From: an uncultured Ruminococcus sp.
GTDB lineage: Bacteria > Bacillota > Clostridia > Oscillospirales > Acutalibacteraceae
NCBI GenBank assembly: GCA_934476515.1
Contig: CAKSNZ010000039.1
Location: forward strand, 1 to 16,098
DNA length: 16,098 bases
Direction of reading: 5' to 3'
Of this stretch, positions 1-7,701 are shown piece after piece. Position numbers and translations under genes: made by a program. How positions within the stretch are numbered: position 1 is the first letter of the stretch; the number at the start of each line of letters is the position of its first letter. The notes under the pieces were generated by a model, which did not search any database, was not told where the DNA came from, and saw only the letters and a program-made list of their open reading frames with translations.

Positions 1-15
1 TTAGTATATGCGAAT

Positions 16-50
16 TGTATACCATGTCCTTGCGCTCCTGTATACCATGT
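16..50. repeat. Short direct repeat pair (12-mer, 23-bp period)
   Basis: The 12-mer TGTATACCATGT occurs at 16-27 and again at 39-50 in a gene-free stretch. No ORF or conserved RNA is visible here. It may be the edge of a larger repeat cut by the window boundary; its function is unknown. Confidence 0.5.
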
Positions 51-64
51 TACTCTTGACACAC

Positions 65-141
65 TGTTCGCCCCTACAACCGTAAGCCAAAAGTTTGTTG
101 TAATTTTGTCCTATGTAGTTACCCTAAATTTGTACATATTC
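65..141. repeat. Partial copy of an interspersed repeat also found at the right end
   Basis: Three words in this stretch recur near the right end of the window: TGTTCGCCCCTACA (65-78 and 15990-16003), an ATTTTGTCCT-N-TGTAG word (103-118 and 15902-15917) and GTACATATTC (132-141 and 16034-16043). The order of the words differs between the two ends, so these look like rearranged members of one repeat family rather than a simple long duplication. The TTCGCCCCTACA word resembles short palindromic repeats common in gut Firmicutes (family knowledge, not checked). Confidence 0.5.
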
Positions 142-144
142 GCC

Positions 145-375
145 AGTCTCCCTTGTGTAAAGGGAGATGTCAGCGATAGCTGACAGAGGGATTGTTTAGT
201 AGGCAGTAATAGATAGATAAAATTTAGATAGGAAAACAAAACCTATTATATATCTATCGAATAAAATTGATATAGCAAAAAGTATATACCATAACAATCC
301 CTCAGTCGCTCTTTAAGAGTAAATTGTCATTCTTCCAATTTACAAGCGACAGCTCCCTTTACACAAGGGAGCCTT
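145..375. mobile_element. MITE-like non-coding element with structured inverted termini
   Basis: The left end (148-195) and right end (294-371) are inverted copies. Each begins with a small hairpin, CTCCCTT-loop-AAGGGAG, and each carries an inner AGGGATTGT word. The left terminus also holds TGTCAGC-GATA-GCTGACA. The right terminus has a longer insertion that itself folds (GTAAATTG against CAATTTAC). The middle is AT-rich and also roughly self-complementary (ATAGG against CCTAT, ATAGAT against ATCTAT). The whole unit could fold into one long imperfect hairpin and contains no ORF. This matches a MITE that would need a transposase supplied elsewhere. No clear target-site duplication was seen. 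Confidence 0.65.
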
Positions 376-660
376 ATTTGCTGAAATTTAACACTTTACA
401 TTTAGCACTACAAACCCTAATTTATTAAGCTGATTTATCTTAAGCAACGCAGAAACAAAATTAAAAAAGAGTACAGAAGAACTGATAAAATGAAATCAAT
501 TCAACTGTACTCTTTATTTTTATTTTAAAGTTTTTATTTTTATATTTCAAATTCTATCCAATAGGAACTATATATAAATAATTACCCTACTATTATAATC
601 ACCTATATTTATTATATTTTAAATCAACATTTACAATTACTACAATATTTTGAAATTATA
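376..660. other. AT-rich intergenic region downstream of the cobalamin operon
   Basis: No credible gene is visible on either strand. The only structure I can support is the terminator-like hairpin at 463-515. The remaining sequence, between that hairpin and the S-component stop codon, is very AT-rich and would form the 3' untranslated tail of the operon transcript. Confidence 0.6.
463..515 (-). terminator. Putative intrinsic terminator of the cobalamin operon
   Basis: The arms 466-476 and 505-515 form an 11-bp perfect stem (core GAGTACAG / CTGTACTC) closing a roughly 28-nt AT-rich loop. Read on the minus strand, the stem runs into six T residues. It lies about 155 nt past the S-component stop. 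The large loop makes it less typical. Because the A/T tracts are symmetrical it could also stop transcription from the other side. Confidence 0.6.
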
Positions 661-669
661 AAAGGTAAA

Positions 670-1347
670 TTAAAGACCGTATTTTATTTTTATACGCTCA
701 AGTTTTTTGCCGATTGGTTTTATTAGAACAAACAGGAACACCACATTTGAAATGGCATAGGTGATTGTAACAGGGATTGCAGTTACAATATTTGCAATAA
801 ATCTTGAAAAGTTAAATGTACCGTCATACCAAAATGTTGTCCACACATCCATAAGAAATGAGAACAGTACACCGGCTAATGCACCGAAAACAAGTAGAAT
901 AATAATATTCTTTTGAAGGACTTTAGCAAGTAACCCTGCAAGTAGCCCAATCAGTCCCCAAGCAAACATTTGGAATGGTGTCCATGGTCCTTGACCGAAA
1001 ATAAAGTTAGAGATAAGGGCAGTAAACGCCCCACAAATAAAGCCATATTCATAACCCATATAAATACCGGTTATCACCACCATTGCAGTTACAGGCTTAA
1101 AATGTGGAATAAATGAAAATAGAAATCTACCGGCTACCGAAAGTGCAATCATTACTGCTAAGATAACTAACTTTGTGGTGTTGGTGTCCTTCTTTTCAAA
1201 AGTCAAAAATAGTGGTACTAGGGAAAATAATGCCACACAAAGTGACACCCATGCATATGACCTATCCTTAAAAACCACCACACCTAATATAACTGCAAGT
1301 GGTACTAATATTATTAGAAATGAAAGTTTAATTATTTTCTTAGCCAT
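670..1347 (-). CDS. ECF transporter S component, predicted cobalamin/corrinoid-specific
   Basis: This is an integral membrane protein of 225 residues and the probable substrate-binding subunit of the ECF importer encoded just upstream. About eight hydrophobic segments are visible. Two extra N-terminal helices (about 6-26 and 30-50) precede the usual six-helix S-component core, which starts near TTKLVILAVMIAL. A conserved-looking loop, FGQGPWTPFQMFAWG (near residues 117-131), matches many clostridial ECF S components. The start is ATG preceded by AAGGAGGA at ideal spacing, and it overlaps the ATPase stop by 8 nt, so translation is probably coupled. Substrate is inferred from the B12 riboswitch and the transcobalamin-like partners; CbrT-type B12 S components are a plausible relative. 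It is not CbiM, since it has no N-terminal His metal motif. Family confidence is high, substrate moderate. Confidence 0.85.
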   Translation of the reverse strand: MAKKIIKLSFLIILVPLAVILGVVVFKDRSYAWVSLCVALFSLVPLFLTFEKKDTNTTKLVILAVMIALSVAGRFLFSFIPHFKPVTAMVVITGIYMGYEYGFICGAFTALISNFIFGQGPWTPFQMFAWGLIGLLAGLLAKVLQKNIIILLVFGALAGVLFSFLMDVWTTFWYDGTFNFSRFIANIVTAIPVTITYAISNVVFLFVLIKPIGKKLERIKIKYGL

Positions 1348-2995
1348 TTTGTTCCTCCTTAATTAGAGAAACTACATCATCAACAGTAACTGCATTTGCG
1401 AATTTATCACGAGAAATTCTGCTTGATGCTGTGGTGTAGAAATTATTTTTTGAGAAAAATTCTTGTGGTACAAGTGAGGACAGCACTTCCCCATCAAAGA
1501 AAAGACCACATCTGTCTGCTACTATTGAGGCAAATTCCACATCATGGGTTACTGTAATAATTGTCACACCATCTGATTTAATCTCTTGCAAAATTTTGCT
1601 TAATGAAAGTTTACTGTAAGCATCCACACCCTTAGTAGGCTCATCAAGTAAGAGAATTTTCGGTTCAGAAATCAAGACTTTTCCTAAAGCACATTTCTGT
1701 ATTTCACCACCACTAAGGTCATAAGGATGGTTTTCTAATAAGTCCTTTATACCTAACTTTTCAGCTACTGAATTTATCTTATCTTCATAATCCGATTTTT
1801 CAATTCCCTTAATTTTGCAAAGTTCTGTATAGTCATCAATGACTCTGGATTTTAGGAAAACCGATTCAGGGTTTTGTGGCAACATTGCAACACCAAGTCG
1901 GTTAAAATCGGCAGTGGTTTTCTTAGTCATTTTGTTGTTATCAATTATAACCTTGCCTCTGTATGGCTTTAGAAGTCCTGCAAGAATTTTCAATGTTGTG
2001 GTTTTGCCTGAACCGTTACCACCTAAAATACAGAAGTGTTCACCTTTTTTGATACTTAAATTTGTACCGGAAAGAATGTCATTTCCACCTTTTTCATATC
2101 TAAAGAATACATCCTTTAGGGTGATAATATCTTCTGTATTCGGAATAGTATTTCGCAAAGGTAATTTTCTTTCAGAGAAATTCAAGTTAATAAAATTTCT
2201 ACCTTCCTTTACTGTTAAAGGACATTCACCTTTACTGCCGGACTTTTGCCAAATCCGTACTGCTGAAGGGAAACCTTGTGACATAGGGTGGTTACTGAGC
2301 TTTTCACACACATTCCTAGGTGTATCGTAACAAATCACCTTGCCATCTTCCATAACTGCAACCTTATCGGCAATAGGGAAAACCTCTTGAAGTCTATGTT
2401 CAATAATAATTACAGTTAGTCCAAGTTCATCATTGATTTTCTTTAAGGTTGTAATAAAATCATTGGCAGTTATAGGGTCAAGCTGAGAAGTAGGTTCATC
2501 AAGAATAATAACATCAGGTGACATTGCCATAACTGAGGCAAGGTTCATTAACTGCTTTTGACCACCTGAAAGTTCAGTAGTCTTTTTTCTAAACAGACTT
2601 GTAATGCCAAAGTAGTTTGCCATTTCCCCTACTCTCAGTCTTATATAGTCAGAGTCATAACCTAGGCTTTCAAGACCAAAAGCAAGTTCATGCCACACCT
2701 TATCCGTAACAATTTGTTGGTCAGGCTTTTGGAATACAAAGCCGATTTTTTGTGCAGAAATTTTATCATCTAGCTTTTCTACATCTTCACCCTTATAATA
2801 AACTGCACCTTGCTTTTCCCCATGTGGTGCAATTTCTTTTTTTAACATTCTAAGCAGTGTAGTTTTGCCACTACCTGACTGACCACACACCACAACAAAA
2901 TCACCACTGTTAATAGATAGGTTCACATTTTGTAGTGCAAAGTTTTCCTTATTCGGATAAGAAAATGTTAAATCTTTGATACTGAGTATTTCCAC
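1340..2995 (-). CDS. ECF transporter ATPase, two fused ABC domains
   Basis: This single 551-residue chain holds both nucleotide-binding domains that power the ECF importer on the cytoplasmic face. Domain 1 (about 1-235) has Walker A GQSGSGKTT (about 38-46), a Q-loop near FVFQKPDQQ, signature LSGGQKQ (about 142), Walker B VIILDEPTSQLDP and an EH switch histidine. Domain 2 (about 285-530) has Walker A GGNGSGKTT (about 325-333), AMLPQNP, signature LSGGEIQK, Walker B ILLLDEPTKGVD and THD. All catalytic motifs look intact in both halves. I chose GTG at 2995 because a near-perfect GGAGGTGA lies 5 nt upstream; the longer TTG-started frame to 3010 would place this site inside the gene. The frame overlaps the T-component gene by 28 nt. 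Fused A-A' proteins are typical of dedicated rather than shared ECF systems. Confidence 0.92.
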   Translation of the reverse strand: MEILSIKDLTFSYPNKENFALQNVNLSINSGDFVVVCGQSGSGKTTLLRMLKKEIAPHGEKQGAVYYKGEDVEKLDDKISAQKIGFVFQKPDQQIVTDKVWHELAFGLESLGYDSDYIRLRVGEMANYFGITSLFRKKTTELSGGQKQLMNLASVMAMSPDVIILDEPTSQLDPITANDFITTLKKINDELGLTVIIIEHRLQEVFPIADKVAVMEDGKVICYDTPRNVCEKLSNHPMSQGFPSAVRIWQKSGSKGECPLTVKEGRNFINLNFSERKLPLRNTIPNTEDIITLKDVFFRYEKGGNDILSGTNLSIKKGEHFCILGGNGSGKTTTLKILAGLLKPYRGKVIIDNNKMTKKTTADFNRLGVAMLPQNPESVFLKSRVIDDYTELCKIKGIEKSDYEDKINSVAEKLGIKDLLENHPYDLSGGEIQKCALGKVLISEPKILLLDEPTKGVDAYSKLSLSKILQEIKSDGVTIITVTHDVEFASIVADRCGLFFDGEVLSSLVPQEFFSKNNFYTTASSRISRDKFANAVTVDDVVSLIKEEQNG

Positions 2996-3864
2996 ACAAT
3001 CACCTCCCAAACCTCTGATACAAATGGTATAAATGATAATAAAGCAAAACTAATATATACAATAATCTGACTAATGCCAAAATTAAAATTTGAAATTTCC
3101 GGATAAAAGCTAAAGTCAGTTACTCCCATAGCCATTCCCACAATTACTATGCCAAAGAAAATTACAATAGCAAGTAGATAAATTAAGTCCCTTGACCTAA
3201 ATTTGTACATAGAAAAGTGGGTTCTTCCCTTTAGTCCATAACCTCTTGCTTTCATTGATGAGGCAGTTTCTACAGAATTTTCAAGTGACCAAGTGATTAG
3301 TGCAGAAAACACCTTTAGTTCACTTGTGATTTTATTTACAAAACCTTTTCTGTCATACAGACCTATTGAACTTTGTACATTTCTGATTTCATGTAGCTTT
3401 TCTTTAAACAAAGGAATAAACCTTAGTGCCATTGACAGTACAAGGGAAAGCTTAGGAATAGCCTTACCGAAAAGATAAAGGAACTTATCAGTAGTCATAA
3501 TTAAGCTATAGCACTTGCACCAATAGATAACTGCCATCAGCATTAGGGCAATATCCATACCGTAAATAATAGCCTCCATAGTTACAGGGTTGCCATTCAT
3601 AAAGAATAGTGGTGTTACACCGTTGTGTGAAAATAATGGATTGATAATTGTTATCAACAGAAACATAGGAATGTAAAAGGTCAAATCCTTTAGAAACACC
3701 TTTATATCTTGAATCATTAGGAAAAACAAAAGTCCACCAACTAACCCTACACCTAAAATTATAGGGTTTGTGCTAAACATAGAAATTACAATTTCACTTA
3801 GAAAATACACCATTAAAACTGCCGGATGAATTGTGGCAAAACTTTTTAACTTGTTACTTTCCAT
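2968..3864 (-). CDS. ecfT: ECF transporter T component (transmembrane coupling subunit)
   Basis: This 298-residue membrane protein should connect the S component to the ATPase dimer. Hydrophobic segments fall near 15-50, 55-90, 100-125, a long coupling region, and 225-285. The diagnostic coupling-helix motif SSMKARGYG (Ala-Arg-Gly, about 205-213) is present after the stretch that begins with SLVLSMALRFIP. I selected ATG at 3864 because GGAGGAAAG lies directly upstream. A longer frame to 3894 would run back into the DUF4430 gene and bypass this site. The true start still overlaps the upstream gene by 11 nt. Position between the membrane-tethered DUF4430 protein and the ATPase marks it as dedicated to this corrinoid system. 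Confidence 0.9.
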   Translation of the reverse strand: MESNKLKSFATIHPAVLMVYFLSEIVISMFSTNPIILGVGLVGGLLFFLMIQDIKVFLKDLTFYIPMFLLITIINPLFSHNGVTPLFFMNGNPVTMEAIIYGMDIALMLMAVIYWCKCYSLIMTTDKFLYLFGKAIPKLSLVLSMALRFIPLFKEKLHEIRNVQSSIGLYDRKGFVNKITSELKVFSALITWSLENSVETASSMKARGYGLKGRTHFSMYKFRSRDLIYLLAIVIFFGIVIVGMAMGVTDFSFYPEISNFNFGISQIIVYISFALLSFIPFVSEVWEVIVWKYSVSKI

Positions 3865-4405
3865 TGCTTTCCTCCACAAAATCACAACCAACATCTCTGC
3901 CTAAATCACAGGTATAGGACCATACAATATCATCACCGTCTTTTAAAGTATAATTGGAACAACCATACTTAGGAAACTTATTGTTTACCTTATACATCCA
4001 GCCTGATAATTCTCCACAAGAATATTCATAAAGGTAGTTAATACCCTCAATATAGGCACTACCGTATTTATTTAGGTCAGCACCCTGATATTCCATTTGG
4101 ATTTTCTTGTAGCGAGTTACTCTGTCAAGAATATCAAAAACAGTATCCTTTGGGTTAAGCACAAACCTAGTTTTCTTTAGAATATAGCCATCCTTTGGAA
4201 TATACTTTTCTAAATTTGAATCTAGCTTGTCCTTATTGTCAAAGACAGTTTTACATTCTATTGTCATTGTTACTGTTTTGCTATCCGGTTTAATATCGTC
4301 AACATGGGTTAGGTAATATTCATCAACAGACTGAAAGTCTGTACCCATTATTAAGATAATTACTACTATTATACCGGCAAAAATTGCAAGAATATCTTTC
4401 TTCAC
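3854..4405 (-). CDS. Membrane-tethered DUF4430 (transcobalamin C-terminal-like) protein
   Basis: A 183-residue protein: one N-terminal hydrophobic helix (about 5-23), then a single extracytoplasmic DUF4430 domain to the C terminus. The domain signature reads SGWMYKVNNKF...G...DGDDIVWSYTCDLG.DVG, shared with the two large proteins at the operon start. DUF4430 is homologous to the beta domain of transcobalamin and intrinsic factor, which covers bound cobalamin. Five cysteines (two in CGELSGWM..YGC, two in TCDLGRDVGCDF) could form disulfides. The start is GTG in TAGTG, overlapping the upstream stop by 1 nt, with GAGGAAG upstream. The helix could be a cleaved signal, but no clear cleavage site is seen, so an N-terminal anchor is likelier. 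Being directly before the transporter genes, it may hand ligand to the S component (inference). Confidence 0.8.
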   Translation of the reverse strand: MKKDILAIFAGIIVVIILIMGTDFQSVDEYYLTHVDDIKPDSKTVTMTIECKTVFDNKDKLDSNLEKYIPKDGYILKKTRFVLNPKDTVFDILDRVTRYKKIQMEYQGADLNKYGSAYIEGINYLYEYSCGELSGWMYKVNNKFPKYGCSNYTLKDGDDIVWSYTCDLGRDVGCDFVEESNGK

Positions 4406-5955
4406 TATTCTTCCTCAAAATCAATTTCTTTTTTCTTCTTAATTCTTTTTCTGATTCGTAAAACTACAAATAGTATCAGTAGTACTGCCACAACTGTTAG
4501 CACTGCAAAAACTATAATATTTCTTGTTTTTTCACTAACTACTGCTAAGGCTCTTTCTGTATCATCAAAGCCTGAAACTTTTGTTTTGTCATAACTACTT
4601 AAACTGTTGTAGTCAGCAATTACCTTTTCAATTTTATCCTTATCACTGATTTTCACATTATCAATAGGATAAATTGAATTGATAGTAGTATTAATTGAGT
4701 TGATTTTTTCCTGTATTTTTTCTATTTCTGCTTTATCATTTTTCAGAGTAGAAACATACTTTTCATTTTTACTGTACTGCGCCTTTTCCAATAAAGCTAA
4801 AACATCACCATAGTTTTCTGTGGTTAAATCTTTAGGTAAATTATTAATCTTTTCAATATCTTTATCAGTCAAAGGACTTTTCTTAGAAATTGTATCGGTA
4901 AAGTCATAAAGTGACTTTTCTCCATTTACATAACGAATATATGATGAAAGTGCAAGTAAAGTTTGTTCACTAGCCATTGAATTTGATTTACCGGCTACTG
5001 CTGTAGGGTTGTCCTTATCATTTACATAAGAATGAGTAAATCCACCATCGGAAGTTTTGTACTTCATTATAGCTGACAGTAAAGTGTTGTTACCTTTGAT
5101 AAACCTTTTATCGGTTTGAGCATTAATATTCAGTGCAGAAAGTGCAATTACAACTTGACTTGAACTTTCTACATTTTCAGTACCCCAACTAGTAAAGCCA
5201 CCACTGTTCTTTTGACTTTTTGAAAGGTAGTTAAGTGCCTTGTTGATAGACTCTTTTACATTTTTATAATCTTGATTTTTAGCAAGGGATTGTAGAGCCA
5301 TTGCAGTTAAGTCAACATCAGAGTCACCACTTGTCAAAGCCCAACCACCATCTTTGTTTTGAGCTGAAATTATACTGTTAATAATGCTTTCCTTACTGTT
5401 AAGTGCATTACTTGGTACAGAATAGTTGTTACTGTCAAGTGCAATTAATGCCCAAATGTAACCGTTGATACCTTGCCTACCTAAACCATCTCTGTTATAT
5501 GTACCGTCAGCAATTAGGTTGATACTGTTGCCGTCTTTATCTTTGCCAAAGTTTGTAGGATTACCACCACAAGCTAAAACAGAAAGTGTAATTCTGTGCC
5601 ATTCTGTTGACTTATATTTACTTAACTTCTGAGGAGTTTTGTATGACTTTTCCACATAGTCCTTTAAAGATGTTAAATATGCGTTATAGTCATCATCATA
5701 ACCAAGCCTATTCATAGCAATAGGATACCAGTCACCGTTAGTAGTACCGGCATAAGTTAGGTATTCACCGGTTAACAGATTACTGTCTTTACTGACCTTT
5801 TGGTCAGACTTTTTCCAATTTACAATATTATCACAAATAGATTTTAATTCTTTTGTAGAATATATTTTACTTTCAGCACCATAGGCAACTGTTACGGTAG
5901 AAAGTATCATCACCATTACAATTACACAAGGTATAATCTTCTTAATCATTTTCAT
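4405..5955 (-). CDS. Surface alpha/alpha-toroid protein (intrinsic-factor N-domain-like), membrane-anchored, paralogue 2
   Basis: A 516-residue exported protein. Signal peptide 1-27 ends near AYGA. An alpha/alpha toroid of the squalene-cyclase/prenyltransferase type spans about 30-345, with repeats such as GINGYIWALIALDSNNY, DGGWALTSGDSDVDLTAMAL, GGFTSWGTENVESSSQVVIA and GGFTHS...ASEQTLLALSSY. A helical, FIVAR-like, coiled-coil-prone stalk follows (about 355-475), then a membrane helix (about 480-500) and an RKRIKKKK tail. The place of the cyclase acid motif DxDD is taken by DVDL, which argues against cyclase activity. Intrinsic factor and transcobalamin use this fold as their N-terminal cobalamin-binding half. 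The stop and start of neighbours overlap by 1 nt on both sides (TAATG, TAGTG). Fold assignment is strong; corrinoid binding is inferred from the riboswitch, DUF4430 partners and transporter. Confidence 0.85.
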   Translation of the reverse strand: MKMIKKIIPCVIVMVMILSTVTVAYGAESKIYSTKELKSICDNIVNWKKSDQKVSKDSNLLTGEYLTYAGTTNGDWYPIAMNRLGYDDDYNAYLTSLKDYVEKSYKTPQKLSKYKSTEWHRITLSVLACGGNPTNFGKDKDGNSINLIADGTYNRDGLGRQGINGYIWALIALDSNNYSVPSNALNSKESIINSIISAQNKDGGWALTSGDSDVDLTAMALQSLAKNQDYKNVKESINKALNYLSKSQKNSGGFTSWGTENVESSSQVVIALSALNINAQTDKRFIKGNNTLLSAIMKYKTSDGGFTHSYVNDKDNPTAVAGKSNSMASEQTLLALSSYIRYVNGEKSLYDFTDTISKKSPLTDKDIEKINNLPKDLTTENYGDVLALLEKAQYSKNEKYVSTLKNDKAEIEKIQEKINSINTTINSIYPIDNVKISDKDKIEKVIADYNSLSSYDKTKVSGFDDTERALAVVSEKTRNIIVFAVLTVVAVLLILFVVLRIRKRIKKKKEIDFEEE

Positions 5956-7454
5956 TACTTATCACTTTTCTTCTTAATCATCATTATTAATGTACCTAAA
6001 ACTACTATCAAAATACCTACAACAAAAATCATAATCAGGTTAATAAACACATCTTTATAGTCCTTTGACTTTGTAATTACATTAGATTTTTTATTTTCTT
6101 TAGTAGAATTATTAGTTACTGTGGTACTTTCTGTTGTTGAAGTTGTAGTGTTGCTCACTGTTGTACTTTCAGTATTAGAAGTAGTTTCTGCTACTGTTTC
6201 TTCACTACTATTACTACTGTTATCCCTATTATTATTTACAACATTGTTAACTGAATTATCATTAGGCTGATAATTATTTGTGTTGTTATATGTTGGGGTA
6301 GTTTTATTTTCCGTTACAGAATTATAACTATTAGTAGTTGTATAAACCACTTCAGAATTTTTTGTTGCTTTAGTTGGATTAGTAGTTGTATTTTTATGTG
6401 TAGTAGAATTTGTAACAGTAGGTTTTGACTCAACAGACTTTGTTGTTGTAGCCTCTGTTACAGTAGGGTCATAAGGCTTTTCATACACATCGGTCATATT
6501 ATACAAGAAATTCTTGTTATTGCATAGTCTATAATAAGCCACTAAACCGTAAAAACATTGTTCTGTAGCCATTTGATTATAGTTACTGCCTTTAGTGTGG
6601 GAAAAACCATTTCCAACATAATAAGAAAGCAAAATGTCAACAGGACTTTTGCCATTCTTAATAAATCTTTTATCTGTGTCAGGGTTAATACCTAATGAGC
6701 AAAGTGCCACAATAACTTGACTTGTACTTTCACTGTTAACAGTACCAAAGCTAGAAAATTCTCCTGAAGAATTTTGCATCTTAGTCAAAGCAGTAATACC
6801 TCTGTCAACCGACTTTTTTACTTCTTCATTAGAATTATAATACTTAGCCAAAGAAGTAATAGCCATTGCAGTAATGTCAGGGTCAGGTGTATTACCGATT
6901 AAAGCCCAACCACCGTTACTTAGTTCTTTACTTATAATATATTCAATTAGATTTTCCCTAGTAGTTTGGTTGCTAGGATTTTCATTTTTAGGGATTTCAT
7001 AGTTGTTACTGTCAAGTGCAATTAATGCCCATATAGGACCGTTGATACCTTGCCTTTTTACCTTATTAAAATCAGATAAATAACTTAGAAGGTTATAACT
7101 GCCTACATTAGTAACATCACTGCCTATTGAAGTTAGTGAAAGGATAACCCTTGAATACTCTGTGTATTTTGCAGTGGATAAAACTCCATTCTTCTCCACC
7201 AAGGTATTTACTACATTATTCTGATATTTTTCAAAGTAGGATTTGTCTATATTTAAATCAGACCTGGCAAGACCAATAACCTCCCACTCACCACCGATTG
7301 AACCTACAACTGGGGATTGATTAGCAAGGTACTTTCCTGTAGCGTTATATTCTTCCCTACCCTTTAGTGAAGTACTAACCGAACCTACACTTATAATAGA
7401 AAGGAAAATTGCAACAACAATAGGCAATACTAGGAACTTACTTTTTCTCTGCAT
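5955..7454 (-). CDS. Surface alpha/alpha-toroid protein with Thr/Ser/Asn-rich linker, paralogue 1
   Basis: A 499-residue exported protein paralogous to its downstream neighbour. A signal peptide or anchor (1-29) is followed by an alpha/alpha toroid (about 35-325) with the same landmarks: RQGINGPIWALIALDSNNY, NGGWALIGNTPDPDITAMAI, GEFSSFGTVNSESTSQVIVA and QMATEQCFYGLVAYYR. The cyclase DxDD position reads DPDI, again lacking the last acid. Residues about 330-462 are a low-complexity Thr/Ser/Asn linker that probably spans the cell wall, then a membrane helix (about 472-494) and a KKKSDK tail; there is no LPxTG motif. The ATG lies 16 nt inside the upstream small gene, with AAAGGAAAAG ahead of it. 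It differs from the paralogue mainly in replacing the helical stalk by a flexible linker. Role inferred as a surface corrinoid-binding half. Confidence 0.83.
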   Translation of the reverse strand: MQRKSKFLVLPIVVAIFLSIISVGSVSTSLKGREEYNATGKYLANQSPVVGSIGGEWEVIGLARSDLNIDKSYFEKYQNNVVNTLVEKNGVLSTAKYTEYSRVILSLTSIGSDVTNVGSYNLLSYLSDFNKVKRQGINGPIWALIALDSNNYEIPKNENPSNQTTRENLIEYIISKELSNGGWALIGNTPDPDITAMAITSLAKYYNSNEEVKKSVDRGITALTKMQNSSGEFSSFGTVNSESTSQVIVALCSLGINPDTDKRFIKNGKSPVDILLSYYVGNGFSHTKGSNYNQMATEQCFYGLVAYYRLCNNKNFLYNMTDVYEKPYDPTVTEATTTKSVESKPTVTNSTTHKNTTTNPTKATKNSEVVYTTTNSYNSVTENKTTPTYNNTNNYQPNDNSVNNVVNNNRDNSSNSSEETVAETTSNTESTTVSNTTTSTTESTTVTNNSTKENKKSNVITKSKDYKDVFINLIMIFVVGILIVVLGTLIMMIKKKSDK

Positions 7455-7701
7455 TTTTCTTTTCCTTTTTATTTAATTTAAAAATCTTTAGGTATGCAAT
7501 ATACACACCTTCAGCTACTGCAACTGCAGTAACAATAATAAACATAATATATATATAAACATCACTAACACCACTACTACCGTCAGTTGCAAAACAAGTT
7601 GTACAACTAATAATAATTAGCAGAATTACTGATATTACAGTCAAAGTTAATTTCTTAATTTTCATAGTTTTATTTTCTTTATTAGAATTTTTATTCTTCA
7701 T
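7438..7701 (-). CDS. Small membrane protein in the cobalamin operon, unknown function
   Basis: I do not recognise a family. The product is about 87 residues from ATG 7701; a GTG at 7713 and an ATG at 7665 are alternatives. The last of these would place the signal-like helix MKIKKLTLTVISVILL right at the N terminus. That helix ends in IISC, which fits a lipobox loosely, and in CFATDG, which fits a signal peptidase I site. A second membrane helix (YIYIMFIIVTAVAVAEGVYI) and a Lys-rich cytoplasmic tail follow. It overlaps both neighbours (11 nt upstream, 17 nt downstream), so it is embedded in the operon. It could be an accessory subunit or chaperone of the surface proteins, but nothing in the sequence shows which. 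Confidence 0.65.
   Translation of the reverse strand: MKNKNSNKENKTMKIKKLTLTVISVILLIIISCTTCFATDGSSGVSDVYIYIMFIIVTAVAVAEGVYIAYLKIFKLNKKEKKNAEKK

Noticed and set aside
670..3864. Cobalt transporter (CbiMNQO) reading of the ECF genes
   Set aside because: There is no CbiM-like metal-binding N terminus and no CbiN; the S component and its surface-receptor partners fit intact corrinoid uptake better.
4405..7454. Annotation of the toroid proteins as squalene cyclase or prenyltransferase enzymes
   Set aside because: They have signal peptides and membrane anchors, the DxDD acid motif is incomplete (DVDL, DPDI), and the context is B12 uptake; the fold alone does not show catalysis.
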